From: Acheta domesticus | Taxonomy: Eukaryota > Arthropoda > Insecta > Orthoptera > Gryllidae | Length of the DNA stretch: 64,000 nucleotides | Assembly: GCA_031308135.1 (NCBI GenBank) | Contig: JAHLJT010008756.1 | Span: 100,032,510-100,096,509, forward strand | Direction of reading: 5' to 3' | In this document: one piece after another, positions 55,501 through 64,000 of the stretch | Layout of the letters: every line of letters starts with the position of its first letter | Numbering within the stretch: position 1 is the first letter of the stretch | Program-made: the position numbers and the translations under genes | Notes under the pieces: model-generated | What the model was told of the DNA's origin: nothing | Seen by the model: the letters and a program-made list of their open reading frames with translations, nothing else | Database searches by the model: none

Positions 55501-58500
55501 AGACAAAGAATACAATTTTATCTTTTCCTTTACCTGAGAAAAGGGTTGCACTGCAATTAAAAATGAGTATTTATATGGGTGTCATCAAAAATGAAGCTTG
55601 GGGCTGCCGGTTAAAGACAGCTGATCTAGAGTACGAATGTAAGTAATGTTCTTTTTGAGAAAAATGTACAAATTATTTTGGTTACAATAATGGGTTATCA
55701 GAAAATTCCCTTTTTCAGTTTCCATCATCTCAAACAGACTTTGGTTAGTACAGGAGGAAACTAGGAGAACAGCATCAGTTAGCATAAAACAGGATACACC
55801 AATGCTGTTAGAACAAAGCAAGACAGTGGCACCATTTAGCTGGCCTGGCTGAACACACTTGACTACTCTATTAATTGGGACACAAACATGGACAATCTGT
55901 GACAGTGACAGGTGGCCATACAGCATCCACAGAAAAAAAGCACTGTACAATGAAGCCTCAGTCCTGAACCTTGTTCACTTCAAAAGTGAACCAAATGCAA
56001 ACCTCCAAAATGAAGTGATGAAACAATCATAAGAAATGATGGATAACTTAAGTGATTATTAAGTCACTTCCACAAAACTAATGGTTTCAGTTTAAAATAC
56101 AAAGCATAATATATATTCTTTGAACATAAATCCTTGTAGAAGTCAATAGTTTATGATACAAATACAGCACTTTAATCATTACTCCAATTCATTTTTGCAC
56201 AAGTGATTAACATCCTTCTCATGGGGCAGAGCACTTAATGAAACAAATAGGGTGCTCAATTACTCAAACTTCTCTTCAATTAATAAGATAATTTTGAAAA
56301 ATTAAGCAAAATTTTGGTATTTAAAGCTAATTGCAATGAATCTACCTAAAAGTGTTTCTCTGATATTTATTTTAATTTTAAAAAAATGTAGGTTGCTGTT
56401 CCAGCTCTCAACAAAGTAATTATTTGCATTATTCATTTCACATACAGGATTCCAAGCTTGTTCCCAACAAAACTAAAAAATGTAAATTTTTATTTCAGAC
56501 AAAGCATTTGAAAATGAGAACATGTACAAACTCAGTGAAATACAAATAAGCTTTTGTTTATCACAAAGAACAGATAAAATAATTTCTGAGCCAGGAGAGA
56601 GGCCAAACTGTAAAGCTCAATTAAGTCAGTGAGTTTTGAAGATTGCTAATCATGCAAGTGGAAATGATATCAAGGAATCTGTGAGACATTTACATTTCTA
56701 CAAACCTCAGGAACTGTACATGAATATACACAGTGAGAAACATTGCTAAAAAATTTGACAGGTTTAGAACCAGATTTACAAATCAATGTTTCAAACCAAT
56801 ACAGAAGTTGTAATATTTTACACTGATCTCTGAGATATTCTGATTTACTTTCATACACATTATATTTGAACAATGTTGGGTATTTAAAGAAAATTATGTA
56901 AAAATAAATAAATTGTATATGCTTTCTAACCTTAAAAAAGCAGAATGACAATAATTAACGTACTATTTACAAGTTTCTCAATTCCAAGAGAACAATAAAA
57001 TGTATAAGATTATCTTCGCTTTTAAAACTGACCTAAATCAAAAACACAGTCTGTAAGTTAATTATATTTAATCAGGAATATCTCTGAGAAGAATAATGTG
57101 AATAACATGTCCAACACAGAATGACGAAAGTGGAAGGATAACTACAGCTCCAGCAAGGCATCTATGTCTGCCAAGAGAAATGGAGAAGTTCACATTAGAC
57201 TTTAGATGGAGCAGAAAAGAGCAGTGACTCAAGAGCCTAAAGTGCTACACACTCACACGCACACACTCATATTTACCCGATCCCCACGCTTGCCACCACG
57301 GCCACCTTGCAGCTGAGGACAAACAGAAGCAGTGAGTAAGAGACAGTCCATAGCCCAGGGGTTGGTCACAATGGTGTCAGAGTAACAGTCTACTCAACTC
57401 CAGGAGTGACAGCAATTCCAAATTCAAATTCCTATTTACAAAACTTCCAAAAAATTCCAAACACAATAGGCACTAAAAAGTACCATTTCCTTTTCAAATA
57501 TATACATGGGAATGTTTACACAAAACAACTTTTAAAGGTCACAGTGTTTAAAAAAACATTCAAATCACATTTATTAACATATGCTGGGCACAACCAATCC
57601 TGGAGCCAAGTAAAGAAAAAAGGTAAAAAAACTTGAAACTAAATATTCGGTGATAGAAAATTATTTTTGTTAACATATTAATTCACATGTAGTGCACAGT
57701 GCACTTCCTTGTAATGCGTAGAATGGCAACATGTAATTCTCTGGTACATAATTCTGAGAAATGACACATTACACATCCTTCAAATATCTCTCCAATAAAC
57801 ATAGTAAATTGATGATTTAATTATAAACTTAAGGTAACACAATAAATGTAGAATACTTTCTCATTGTACACAACTTTCAAGATTACATTATATTACATGA
57901 TAACTTTCATCTCAAAATCCATACACACTACGGAAAATGTGGTAGGGCACATTATTTAAAGCACACTTCGATGAACTCAATAACTCAAATTTGGAGACTT
58001 GCATGATGATATTTATTGATGGTACTACTTCAATATAAGCAAAAGCTTCATGTTCAGCAAATATAAGAAAGTTCAAGTTTCAATTAAAATCTAATTTTAA
58101 TGATTTTAAACAAAAACAAAATGATACAAATTAAAACAAAAAAAATACGGAGCCAACCAATTTTAATAATGCAACTAGGCAGGCAGGGTCCAGTGGACTC
58201 AGGAGTGTCAGCGACAGAATTATGCTTGCAGATGTACTTTTTGGGCATGGCTAATAGAACAGAACATTAACATAGAAGTTTAATTTAAAAACCTTTCAAA
58301 ATACTCTACATTTGTTTCTGAAACATTCTTACTTTTATTATAGATCGCATACACTGTTTATCTGGGTATGTTCATTACAGACAAGTTTTGATCAGATACT
58401 ACATTTCTTTGTTTTCTACTTTGTTCCCAAGGGCATATATGACAGTTTTTGGCATTGCTATAATTTTTCTGAGTTGTAGAATCTGCTCCTCTCCCGATAA

Positions 58501-61500
58501 CATATGCGATTGACAGGCTACACTTGTTATTCAATTATGTTGATTGACACCTTACATTTTCTTTACAAACCAAATTCTTTGCAATATCAACAATAAGTAA
58601 TCATATGATCTCATATTTTCTACCATTCAATTAGGGTCAGCAACACACCTATCGCTGTGCAGTTGTCTCGTAACACCTTGACCACACTACTTCAAAAACT
58701 CACTGTCTCGACACTTGGCTACATACTAACCCCATGCTGTCGACGAAGGCATCGTTCTTAGAATGGCGCAGTGTCAGATAACATCCTGACAAAAAGACAT
58801 TGCACAACTCAACATACATACATCCCTTGGACACAAAGCAATCAAGAAATTGACCAAACAAAACCAGAAAATGCAATGTTACATGCAGATTAAGCGACCT
58901 TGGTCCAATGGACCCCGCTTGCCCAGTTGCGGATGAAAAAAGATAAAGATTTTTTAATTTATTATTCAGTAACGCTTTCATAAAATGGTTACAGATTCAT
59001 TTAAAACACATCATAGCAAACAATGTCACAAAAAGCTACCCTAACATCTTTGATAATTTGCACGTACGATATTGAAAATTTTGCATCTGGGTCCAATGAC
59101 CTCGGTTGCCCGCATAAGGGTTAAGGGTTTTTGAAAATATACCATATTTTGGTTGAAAATATACCATTGAAGTTGGTTCAACCTGTACATACTAAATTTT
59201 TTTAAAACTTCGTAAGAGGACATTTATAGCTCATATTTATCAAAATCATAAGTACAGAAATAAACCCCAAGATTAAATGTGAGGGACACAGAAAAGATAA
59301 AATAAAAACAAACATTTGTAACATTTAAAAGGTCAAAGATTTTCACACAATAAAACTTGTAGTACAACAGAAACTTAAGTTCTCAAGGAGACACTGCACC
59401 CCAGGCAGAGTTGGCAATAATTTGATTGTCAATCCATGTCTGTCATCTTGAGGGCTAAATAACTTGATGTTGCATTATTTTTCAGAGAGCGAGAGAGCGC
59501 GATACACAACTCCAGGGATGTTTTACAAACTGATTTGGACATTGGGAGAGAATATGGTGGGAGGAAGCTCATTAATGAGTTTTAACAAAATTGTTATAAA
59601 TGTTAAATTATTTATTTGGAAAAAAGGCTAATTATTTGTAGTTAGTTGCCATCAATTCAAAAAACATCAGTTTTAATTAACAGAACTTCCAGCGATCGCA
59701 ATTCTGTACAGATTTGCACGTTTACATACAACAGGTAAGAAGATAGCATGTTGTATGTTGAAACCTATCAGCAAATAGAAAAAGAATCAAAATAACATTT
59801 CAGTATATAAGCAAATTTATCAGCATAGCAGGGCAAAGAAATGATAACATATTTATAGATCAATATTATACGAGTTTCAATAGCGTACCCAAGCAGGAAA
59901 TCATTTATAAACAAAAATAGTGAAATCCATTCTTTGATCAAATATTATTAGGAGAATATTATAAGTATATTTATCATTATATATAAAAGAGGGGGTATTT
60001 CACACAGACGAACCATATTTGCTTGTGTATAAACCATACTTTTTTCTCACAGTAACTCGTGAAATGGAGGTGCGGCTTATACAGGAGATTTTTCTTAAAA
60101 AAGATCATTGTAAGAAATAGAAAATTGTATGCCGAAAACAAACATTAATTTATCACAAATGCACACAGTATATAAGTTGACGTTAAATTTAATCTTCTTC
60201 GTTCACCCCCCGATTCAATTTAACTTGCACAATGGCTGCCAACATTCCATAACACATCGTCCTCACTCCCATCCATCGTGTTAGAAATGTCAACAAAAGA
60301 AAAACTTTTCACCACTTCAGAAGTCAGGTGGTATTGCATTGTCACACTGCCTCAGTTGTTCTCAGTTGGAATTAATGAAGTGTTGCACTCTGATGGATAC
60401 ACATAAACAGCCAATCAAATTTGGTATGGCACTCCCCCCTCCAATTTCACATTAAGGATTTACCTATTTTTTTAAAAATAAATACATATTTTTTTATTAT
60501 AAAATTTACTGAGCAACATTAAATTATTCAGTGCAACCTATATGAGACTTTTTTTTTATTGTGACATAGATCATTAGTGCACCTTATACACGGACACGGC
60601 TTATACACAAACAAATACAGTATTTCATATGAAATTTTTAAACGACTCTTCCCTTGATATAACGGTAAAATAGTTTAATATTGTTGATATGATTAAACCA
60701 AAATTTGGTTAATATATTAAAAACAATCTCTGCCTATGAGAAAATATGTATGATTCAAACTTTTGATGATGTAAGGGTTGGTTATAATCGGTTGAATACT
60801 GTTCATATGTTTAAACCAATTTTTTTGTAATTAGATTAATATCAATCCTTGTCTACCTAAAAGTATATTATATGATTTAAACTTTTTTTTGATGTTAGAG
60901 CAAAATAAGTTTAATATTGATGATCTGTCTAAATCAAAGTTTTGTTATAATTTTATAAATAATCCTTGTTTATGTAAAAGAATGTTACGTAAGATCTAAT
61001 TTTTTGTTGATGTAATTGTGGTCACTAATGGCCAAGTAGTTCAAAAGGGACCTAAAATAAATAAAATTTTTAAATAAATGCCTGATAATAAAATTACAGG
61101 AGATCTAAGATGCAAGACATGATAAAAGTCTATATTCGAGTGAAGCTGTCTTTGAGGTGCAGGAAAATTTTATTTCATTAAGGTATCTGTCTACTCAAAA
61201 GTGATCAAGAATGATGGGAAAAGGTATTTTTGTTTTTTTGCTATTCTGAAAGTGTCATTTATTACACTTTCTTGTGGTGAAATCCATTTTTTCGTATCTG
61301 CAATATTTTCAGAGATACAATAATTGTTTTCAAGATTCCATCGCCGCTACGCATCCTTGGATCTGTCAACGCCTCCATGTAATTGCAAATTTAAAAGAAA
61401 GCATTAGCTATTCAACAAAAAACCAGAAAACACCAAACCACCAACAAAGCAGGAAAATGTACTTTTGAGGAAATAAAAAGAAGGGAAAGGAAAAGATGTA

Positions 61501-64000
61501 AGTTATGCTTCAGGGGCACCATAGGTATGCAACCTTTCATTGCTTCTCCTGAGAAGTTCATTTCCCTGTGCGTGTTGATTAACAAAATGCATTATAACTC
61601 ACAAACTAATAGAGATAGTTAAATGATTCTTTCTGTATTTCACAGTTTATTTTTCACATTATTATGTGAACCACATATATTTCACAATACAATATTTGAA
61701 GAGATGGATTCAGAAGAAAGTAAAAGAAAATAAATCTAAAATATTTTTTTATAATTTAGAAATTTTTTAGCCCTTTAAAATTTTACTTCTTACAAAACAG
61801 TGAGGTTCACATAATGAAGCAGTTATTTCTTTCTTTTCTGGAAAAAGAATTATTAAAATATATTAAATATTAATTGAGATATTGTGTCACAAGTGAAACA
61901 CTGTAAAATCTTGTTTAACCCAAAATGTATTTTTATAAAAAAATTTGGAATGTTATTTTAAGTTTCCTGTATTAAAGTCATAAAATTAGGAGCTGCAACT
62001 AGATTTATAGGAAATTTTTGCTTTGAGTAGATATATACCTAACATATTAATGCCATTCTGACTCGCTTTCTGCTAGGCCAAATAAATGAATTATCTATTC
62101 AACTGAATGGTGCTATGAAAGTTGTAGCCATTTTTCTATATGTATTCCATTGTTGTGAATACATCAAAGAAAAACATCTTTGAAAAGCCCCAAAAACGTT
62201 TACTAGCAGATTGTGTAAGATTTCAAATATGGTAACCATGATTTTTTTTTATTTCGATTGGAATTTTTTGTTTGAATCAGATTTCAATCTGTAACATTAT
62301 GTGTTTAAAGTCTAGGTATATTTTAATAATTCCTGTGTATTTTTCTACTTAAGTGTTCTCTTTTTAATTCACTTACTAGTACAAGTAGTTACTTTTAAAA
62401 CATGTATTGCATGATTCGAATTTGTCGTTGATATTCATTTCTAAGCATAATCAGTAATCATTGGGTGAAACAATATTAGACTATTGTTGAATTCATTCAC
62501 TAAATACCTAAATAAAAGAACTAATTTTTATATCTGAGTAATTAGTAATTTCATATTAAACAAAATTACTTTTGAAAATCTCTGACTATGTCTTTATTAA
62601 GCTTTAAGTTACAGCTGTAAATATTCTGTTGTTAAGTGTTCAGTGTTTCATATCAGGAGTCATGAGAAAGTTTTCAATACCTACAATAAAGAAAGACATT
62701 TTACACTTAGAACATACAATGAATGCATGTGAGATGTGTGCAAGAAAAGATTTTTGGTTTATAGCTCACCAACTTACAAAAATTGGGGGCACTGGATATA
62801 TTGCTATTGCGCATACTAGCAGGCAAAGGCTTAACTTGCACAATCAAAAAACCCATTAGATTATAATCAAACATGATCAATGATCTATTTAACTCTTATA
62901 TTTTATTAAAGTTTCCTAAAATAACATCTTGAGCACACCCCAAACATCTATTATTGAAACAAAACCACTTCCAATGAAAACTACCAAATAAACAGTAATA
63001 TTAGCAAAAGCTGGAAAGATAAAAATTCTTTCAACTGAAATTACATTTGACAAGTCTGCTTCATCATTACACATACTCAAATCACAAGAGAGGAAAACTG
63101 TATGCTCTAACAGAAATTCAGAAAATAAATAATTCTGTTCACCTTAAATGCTCCAAACTTACATTAGACATGTATTCCGAAAGGAGGTCCTGCAGAGCCT
63201 GGCGAACAGCATTGCACTCGGCAACAATGCGCTCTCGTCGTTCATCACGTGTACATGATGAGTCAGCCATTAAAGCAGCCCCACTGATGATGCTCTCCAG
63301 GCGCTCTTCTAGTGAAGGACGGGTCCTCACCTCATTATATGTTAGGGGATCAATGACAACATGTTCCTGAAAATAAACAAACACATTTATTTACTGATGG
63401 AATTATTGATATTCCATTAGACAAAACCCATAGAAGTTCCTAAATTAAACAATATTTTATGTGAATATAATATTCAAAATAATAAAACATTTTAATATTC
63501 AAAGCATTTGTTACCCTAATCAGAATCAAAATAAAGATCTCCTAATTTCTGTTACTTGCTTTGACCATTTAACTACTGAGACAACTAACACTTAGAACAG
63601 ATTCACGGACATGTGATACCCTGCATAACAACTTGCAAATGGTTAATGTGAGTGTCATTCTAAATACACATTTTTCATTAATTTTTTGAAAGAAATATTT
63701 GCTATTATATGAAAACCATGCACTCTTCATCGTGCCCATAAGGTTTCCATTAATTATAATTTAAAAATAATGATTTTTCACTTCAAAATGCCAATTTAAA
63801 CTGAAATTCATCTTCACTACTACACATTGGAAACTATAGAGAAACAATTAAATCTCAAAAAATAATTTGGTCAACATTTAACAATCTAATCCAAACATAT
63901 TACATAATATTTTAAATATGAGTCCCCTAGACTTTTACTTACATCAAAGTCATCCAGTGCAGCAGCCAGTTCTCCAGGCCCATCATATGGGTGTTGCGGG
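40376..64000 (-). CDS. alpha-Cat: Alpha-catenin, spliced, 5' part beyond the window
   Basis: This is a gene-level entry; transcription runs right to left. Exons: 63943-64000 (cut by the edge), 63163-63366, 57277-57312 (microexon), 54153-54268, 52255-52372, 50563-50812, 49039-49239, 45913-46064, one of 44195-44264 or 43831-43903, 43119-43186, 42670-42851, 42275-42515, 40888-41004, 40376-40540. All introns have GT/AG and all phases agree, giving 659 residues with the 73-nt exon and the microexon. The product links the cadherin-beta-catenin complex to F-actin at adherens junctions. The order is: end of the N-domain (ALDDFD, RLESIISGAALMADSSC), M-domain with the vinculin-binding helices (RKAVVDHVSDSFLETNVPLL), the phospho-linker, and the actin-binding domain (WDDTGNDIIVLAKHMCMIMM, then SGELIVSG and VVWKMKAPEKKPLV). 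Alpha-catenin is usually about 900 aa, so roughly 250 residues lie right of the window. Confidence 0.97.
40888..41004 (-). CDS. alpha-Cat: Alpha-catenin exon, actin-binding domain helix
   Basis: 39 codons, phase 0/0: LDSATSLIQAAKNLMNAVVL, TVKCSYVASTKYPRQGTVS. The Ala-Lys-Asn-Leu-Met-Asn-Ala-Val-Val helix is the strongly conserved actin-contacting end of the domain. Confidence 0.97.
41005..42274 (-). other. Alpha-catenin intron, 1.3 kb
   Basis: AT-rich; nothing else recognised. Confidence 0.8.
42275..42515 (-). CDS. alpha-Cat: Alpha-catenin exon, actin-binding domain
   Basis: Phase 2 entry, phase 0 exit, 80 codons plus the base completing Arg. It encodes GRGPLKTTMDVINAAKKISE, DKLTRQIADQCPESSTKKDL, LAYLQRIALYCHQMN and KADVQNISGELIVSG, all hallmark segments of the actin-binding helix bundle. 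Confidence 0.97.
42670..42851 (-). CDS. alpha-Cat: Alpha-catenin exon, start of actin-binding domain
   Basis: Phase 0 entry, phase 2 exit. It encodes EAMRKMTEEDKQKIAQQVEY, KLKFDREVAKWDDTGNDIIV, LAKHMCMIMMEMTDFTR, the first helices of the actin-binding domain. Confidence 0.97.
42852..43118 (-). other. Alpha-catenin intron, 267 bp
   Basis: AT-rich; nothing else recognised. Confidence 0.7.
43119..43186 (-). CDS. alpha-Cat: Alpha-catenin exon, end of the phospho-linker
   Basis: It needs a phase 1 donor upstream: its first two bases complete Ser after either alternative exon. It encodes SAHTGEHGVDEYPDISGITT and AR, joining the linker to the actin-binding domain. Confidence 0.95.
43831..43903 (-). 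CDS. alpha-Cat: Alpha-catenin alternative linker exon, distal copy (Thr-containing)
   Basis: It is bounded by TTTTCAG and GTAAGG, phase 0 in and phase 1 out, 24 codons: SSEELDTDTEFEPAEEQ followed by TIDTRSR. It is homologous to the exon 291 bp upstream (44195-44264). Thr residues sit inside the acidic core at codons 7 and 9, the arrangement expected of a casein kinase 2 target; the vertebrate counterpart has Asp-Ser-Asp here. This copy looks like the ancestral form. Confidence 0.93.
44195..44264 (-). CDS. alpha-Cat: Alpha-catenin alternative linker exon, proximal copy (Thr-less core)
   Basis: It is bounded by CTCTTCAG and GTAAGC, phase 0 in and phase 1 out, 23 codons: TDEELDPEDVEFDEHY followed by TIETRSK. 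It shares EELD, a Thr-Ile-acid-Thr-Arg-Ser ending and both phases with 43831-43903, so it is a tandem exon duplicate. Codons 7 and 9 are Pro and Asp instead of Thr. Including both copies, or neither, would shift the frame, so use is mutually exclusive. Confidence 0.9.
44265..45912 (-). other. Alpha-catenin intron, 1.6 kb
   Basis: It lies upstream of the alternative linker exons. It holds the 66-bp tandem duplication; no further copy of the linker exon was seen. Confidence 0.7.
44838..44970. repeat. Exact 66-bp tandem duplication
   Basis: TTGGGAACTTTGGTAAGAAG through TTCTAATACAC occurs at 44838-44903 and again, identical, at 44905-44970, inside an alpha-catenin intron. Confidence 0.9.
45913..46064 (-). 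CDS. alpha-Cat: Alpha-catenin exon, end of M-domain
   Basis: Phase 1 in, phase 0 out: MPNFAQRVEVAVDALSSNPP, KDVDENEFIDASRLVYDGVR, EIRRAVLMNR. The ENEFIDASRLVYDG stretch is diagnostic of alpha-catenin. Confidence 0.97.
47552..47590. repeat. Perfect 19-bp palindrome with 1-nt spacer
   Basis: TAGAATTGAAATATGTCTT is followed by one T and its exact reverse complement. The corresponding place in the 26.2-kb copy has only a single arm. Confidence 0.9.
48584..48617. repeat. Perfect 15-bp hairpin, 4-nt loop
   Basis: GTAATGGCTCCTTGA, loop ATTA, then the exact reverse complement, inside the repeat F copy. Confidence 0.9.
49039..49239 (-). CDS. alpha-Cat: Alpha-catenin exon, M-domain
   Basis: Phase 1 in, phase 1 out: NHILEDVNKCVLALQEGDAD, RTAGAIRGRSSRVCNVVGAE, MDNYEPGIYTERVLEAVKVL, RDQ. 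ENHILEDVNKC and EMDNYEPG are hallmark segments. Confidence 0.97.
49240..50562 (-). other. Alpha-catenin intron, 1.3 kb
   Basis: AT-rich; nothing else recognised. Confidence 0.8.
50563..50812 (-). CDS. alpha-Cat: Alpha-catenin exon, M-domain
   Basis: Phase 0 in, phase 1 out, 83 codons: VANLACSMSGNEDGVKMVRY, CPQVINAARILAARPRSKVA, QENMDVFRDAWENQVRILTE, AVDDITTIDDFLAVS. It covers the helices following the vinculin-binding site. Confidence 0.97.
50813..52254 (-). other. Alpha-catenin intron, 1.4 kb
   Basis: It contains a repeat F fragment at about 51740-52090 (TATCAAGGACTTCCAAAATG and a preceding GGCAAAAAGACAAATTTTGC). The rest is unremarkable. Confidence 0.6.
51740..52090. repeat. Dispersed repeat F, 3' fragment
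   Basis: GTCAGTATCAAGGACTTCCA and TTATATGAAAAAGTGATATA correspond to the end of the copies at 28.0 and 48.7 kb. Confidence 0.5.
52255..52372 (-). CDS. alpha-Cat: Alpha-catenin exon, vinculin-binding region
   Basis: Phase 2 in, phase 0 out: FLETNVPLLVLIEAAKAGNE, KEVEEYALVFTEHANKLVE. Together with the exon at 54153 it makes the force-exposed vinculin-binding helices known in the family. Confidence 0.97.
52373..54152 (-). other. Alpha-catenin intron, 1.8 kb
   Basis: It holds a possible LINE remnant at 52745-53005; otherwise AT-rich. Confidence 0.6.
52745..53005 (+). pseudogene. Possible non-LTR retrotransposon 3' ORF remnant
   Basis: An 85-codon plus-strand frame contains YRCVSRKAFDVLSSDL, KNWDSTSSKFRKLLRSRL. 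The Ser-x-x-x-Phe-x-x-Leu...Ser-x-FRK-x-Leu-x-x-x-Leu spacing resembles the C-terminal end of LINE reverse-transcriptase ORFs. It lies antisense in an intron and has no upstream RT domain; recognition is weak. Confidence 0.3.
54153..54268 (-). CDS. alpha-Cat: Alpha-catenin exon, start of M-domain
   Basis: Phase 0 in, phase 2 out: MGTKEQSEGLERALDHMCRK, TRDLRRQLRKAVVDHVSD plus split Ser. RDLRRQLRKAV.DHVSD is diagnostic. It can follow either the microexon or exon 63163-63366 in phase 0. Confidence 0.97.
54269..57276 (-). other. Alpha-catenin intron, 3.0 kb
   Basis: It holds a hAT-like element (54948-55623). From 55650 to 57270 no other feature was recognised. Confidence 0.7.
54948..55623. mobile_element. 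hAT-like transposon with perfect 8-bp target duplication
   Basis: The left end CAGGGGTCTTCAACC and the inverted right end CAGCTGTCTTTAACC match 12 of 15. ATCTAGAG flanks both sides exactly (54940-54947 and 55624-55631). The 676-bp interior has no transposase frame. Confidence 0.88.
57277..57312 (-). CDS. alpha-Cat: Alpha-catenin 36-nt microexon
   Basis: On the minus strand a strong pyrimidine tract (CTTCTGTTTGTCCTCAG) precedes 36 nt reading LQGGRGGKRGDR, then GTAAAT. Phase 0 on both sides, so it can be included or skipped without altering frame. It would insert a Gly/Arg/Lys peptide after EYMSN and before MGTKEQSEG, in the hinge between the N-domain and the vinculin-binding M-domain. The flanking exons alone already join into the family consensus, so it is probably an alternative exon. 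Confidence 0.75.
60012..60622. mobile_element. Possible MITE with TTGTGTATAA ends
   Basis: Left ACCATATTTGCTTGTGTATA and inverted right TACTGTATTTGTTTGTGTAT align over about 25 bp and are each followed inward by AA(A/G)CC. No clean target duplication was found, although TATTTCA lies near both ends. Confidence 0.5.
60673..61026. repeat. Three tandem units of 118-119 bp
   Basis: Units begin at 60673, 60791 and 60910 with GTTTAATATTGTTGATATG and variants. Shared inner blocks are TAAACCAA, AATCCTTGT.TA.CT/GTAAAAG and TGATT.AAACTTTTT/TTGATGT. Units have diverged substantially. Confidence 0.8.
63163..63366 (-). CDS. alpha-Cat: Alpha-catenin exon, end of N-domain
   Basis: 68 codons, phase 0/0: EHVVIDPLTYNEVRTRPSLE, ERLESIISGAALMADSSCTR, DERRERIVAECNAVRQALQD, LLSEYMSN. 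RLESIISGAALMADS and RERIVAECNAVRQALQDLL are diagnostic of alpha-catenin. Confidence 0.98.
63367..63942 (-). other. Alpha-catenin intron, 576 bp
   Basis: AT-rich; nothing else recognised. Confidence 0.8.
63943..64000 (-). CDS. alpha-Cat: Alpha-catenin exon, N-domain, cut by window edge
   Basis: The last 19 codons of an exon, reading PQHPYDGPGELAAALDDFD before GTAAGT, phase 0 out. The Gly-Glu-Leu-Ala-x-Ala-Leu-Asp-x-Phe-Asp motif precedes EHVVIDP in the family. Confidence 0.93.

Larger units (their letters stand above)
57313..63162 (-). other. Alpha-catenin intron, 5.9 kb
   Basis: It contains a possible piggyBac-like end (59082-59128), a hAT-like MITE (60012-60622) and a 118-bp tandem repeat (60673-61026). 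Other parts, including 61030-63160, show only AT-rich sequence. Confidence 0.7.

Noticed and set aside
1..64000. CRISPR arrays, bacterial operons, prophage
   Set aside because: No regularly spaced repeats with unique spacers; genes are spliced and animal-like.

Overview
The window looks like nuclear DNA of an insect, probably a polyneopteran (stick insect, cockroach or orthopteran type) with a large, repeat-rich, AT-rich genome. That placement is inference from very long introns, many tRNA- and 5S-derived SINE-like repeats and DNA-transposon remnants, and insect-type proteins. There is no bacterial gene organisation and no CRISPR array. Two spliced protein genes can be supported, and they converge on a gene-poor interval.

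Positions 45-24156, plus strand: the 3' part of an ionotropic receptor (IR, variant glutamate receptor) gene, most like the insect IR75-type clade. Six exons with matching splice phases, plus a plausible seventh at the left edge, give 443 codons ending in TGA. They encode the ligand-binding halves, M1, the pore loop, M3 and M4. Five of the exons are islands of very GC-rich DNA inside AT-rich introns, so the protein is dominated by Ala, Arg, Pro and Leu. The introns are full of mobile-element debris: Harbinger-like, Tigger/pogo-like, hAT-like and Tc1/mariner-like pieces, several SINE families, a 5S-derived element, and a tandem array that copies the end of the pore exon with its splice donor.

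Positions 24157-40375: intergenic. It holds a MITE just after the IR stop codon, copies of a long dispersed repeat, two tRNA-like SINE heads in tandem, a 1.6-kb element with long inverted repeats enclosing a direct repeat, TA microsatellites, two unexplained GC-rich blocks, and two more short DNA transposons.

Positions 40376-64000, minus strand: the 3' two thirds of the alpha-catenin gene, cut by the right edge. Fourteen coding exons are used in any one transcript; fifteen are present because two are alternatives. They run from the end of the N-domain through the vinculin-binding M-domain and phospho-linker to the F-actin-binding domain and stop codon. All phases agree. The most interesting features are (1) two tandem, homologous, mutually exclusive exons (44195-44264 and 43831-43903) coding the linker that is phosphorylated in vertebrate alpha-catenin, one with Thr residues in the acidic core and the other with Pro and Asp at those positions, and (2) a 36-nt in-frame microexon (57277-57312) adding a basic Gly-Arg peptide between the N- and M-domains. 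Together they suggest splice-level tuning of cadherin-catenin-actin linkage in this lineage.

The genes are not functionally linked: one is a chemosensory-type receptor, the other a cell-adhesion adaptor.
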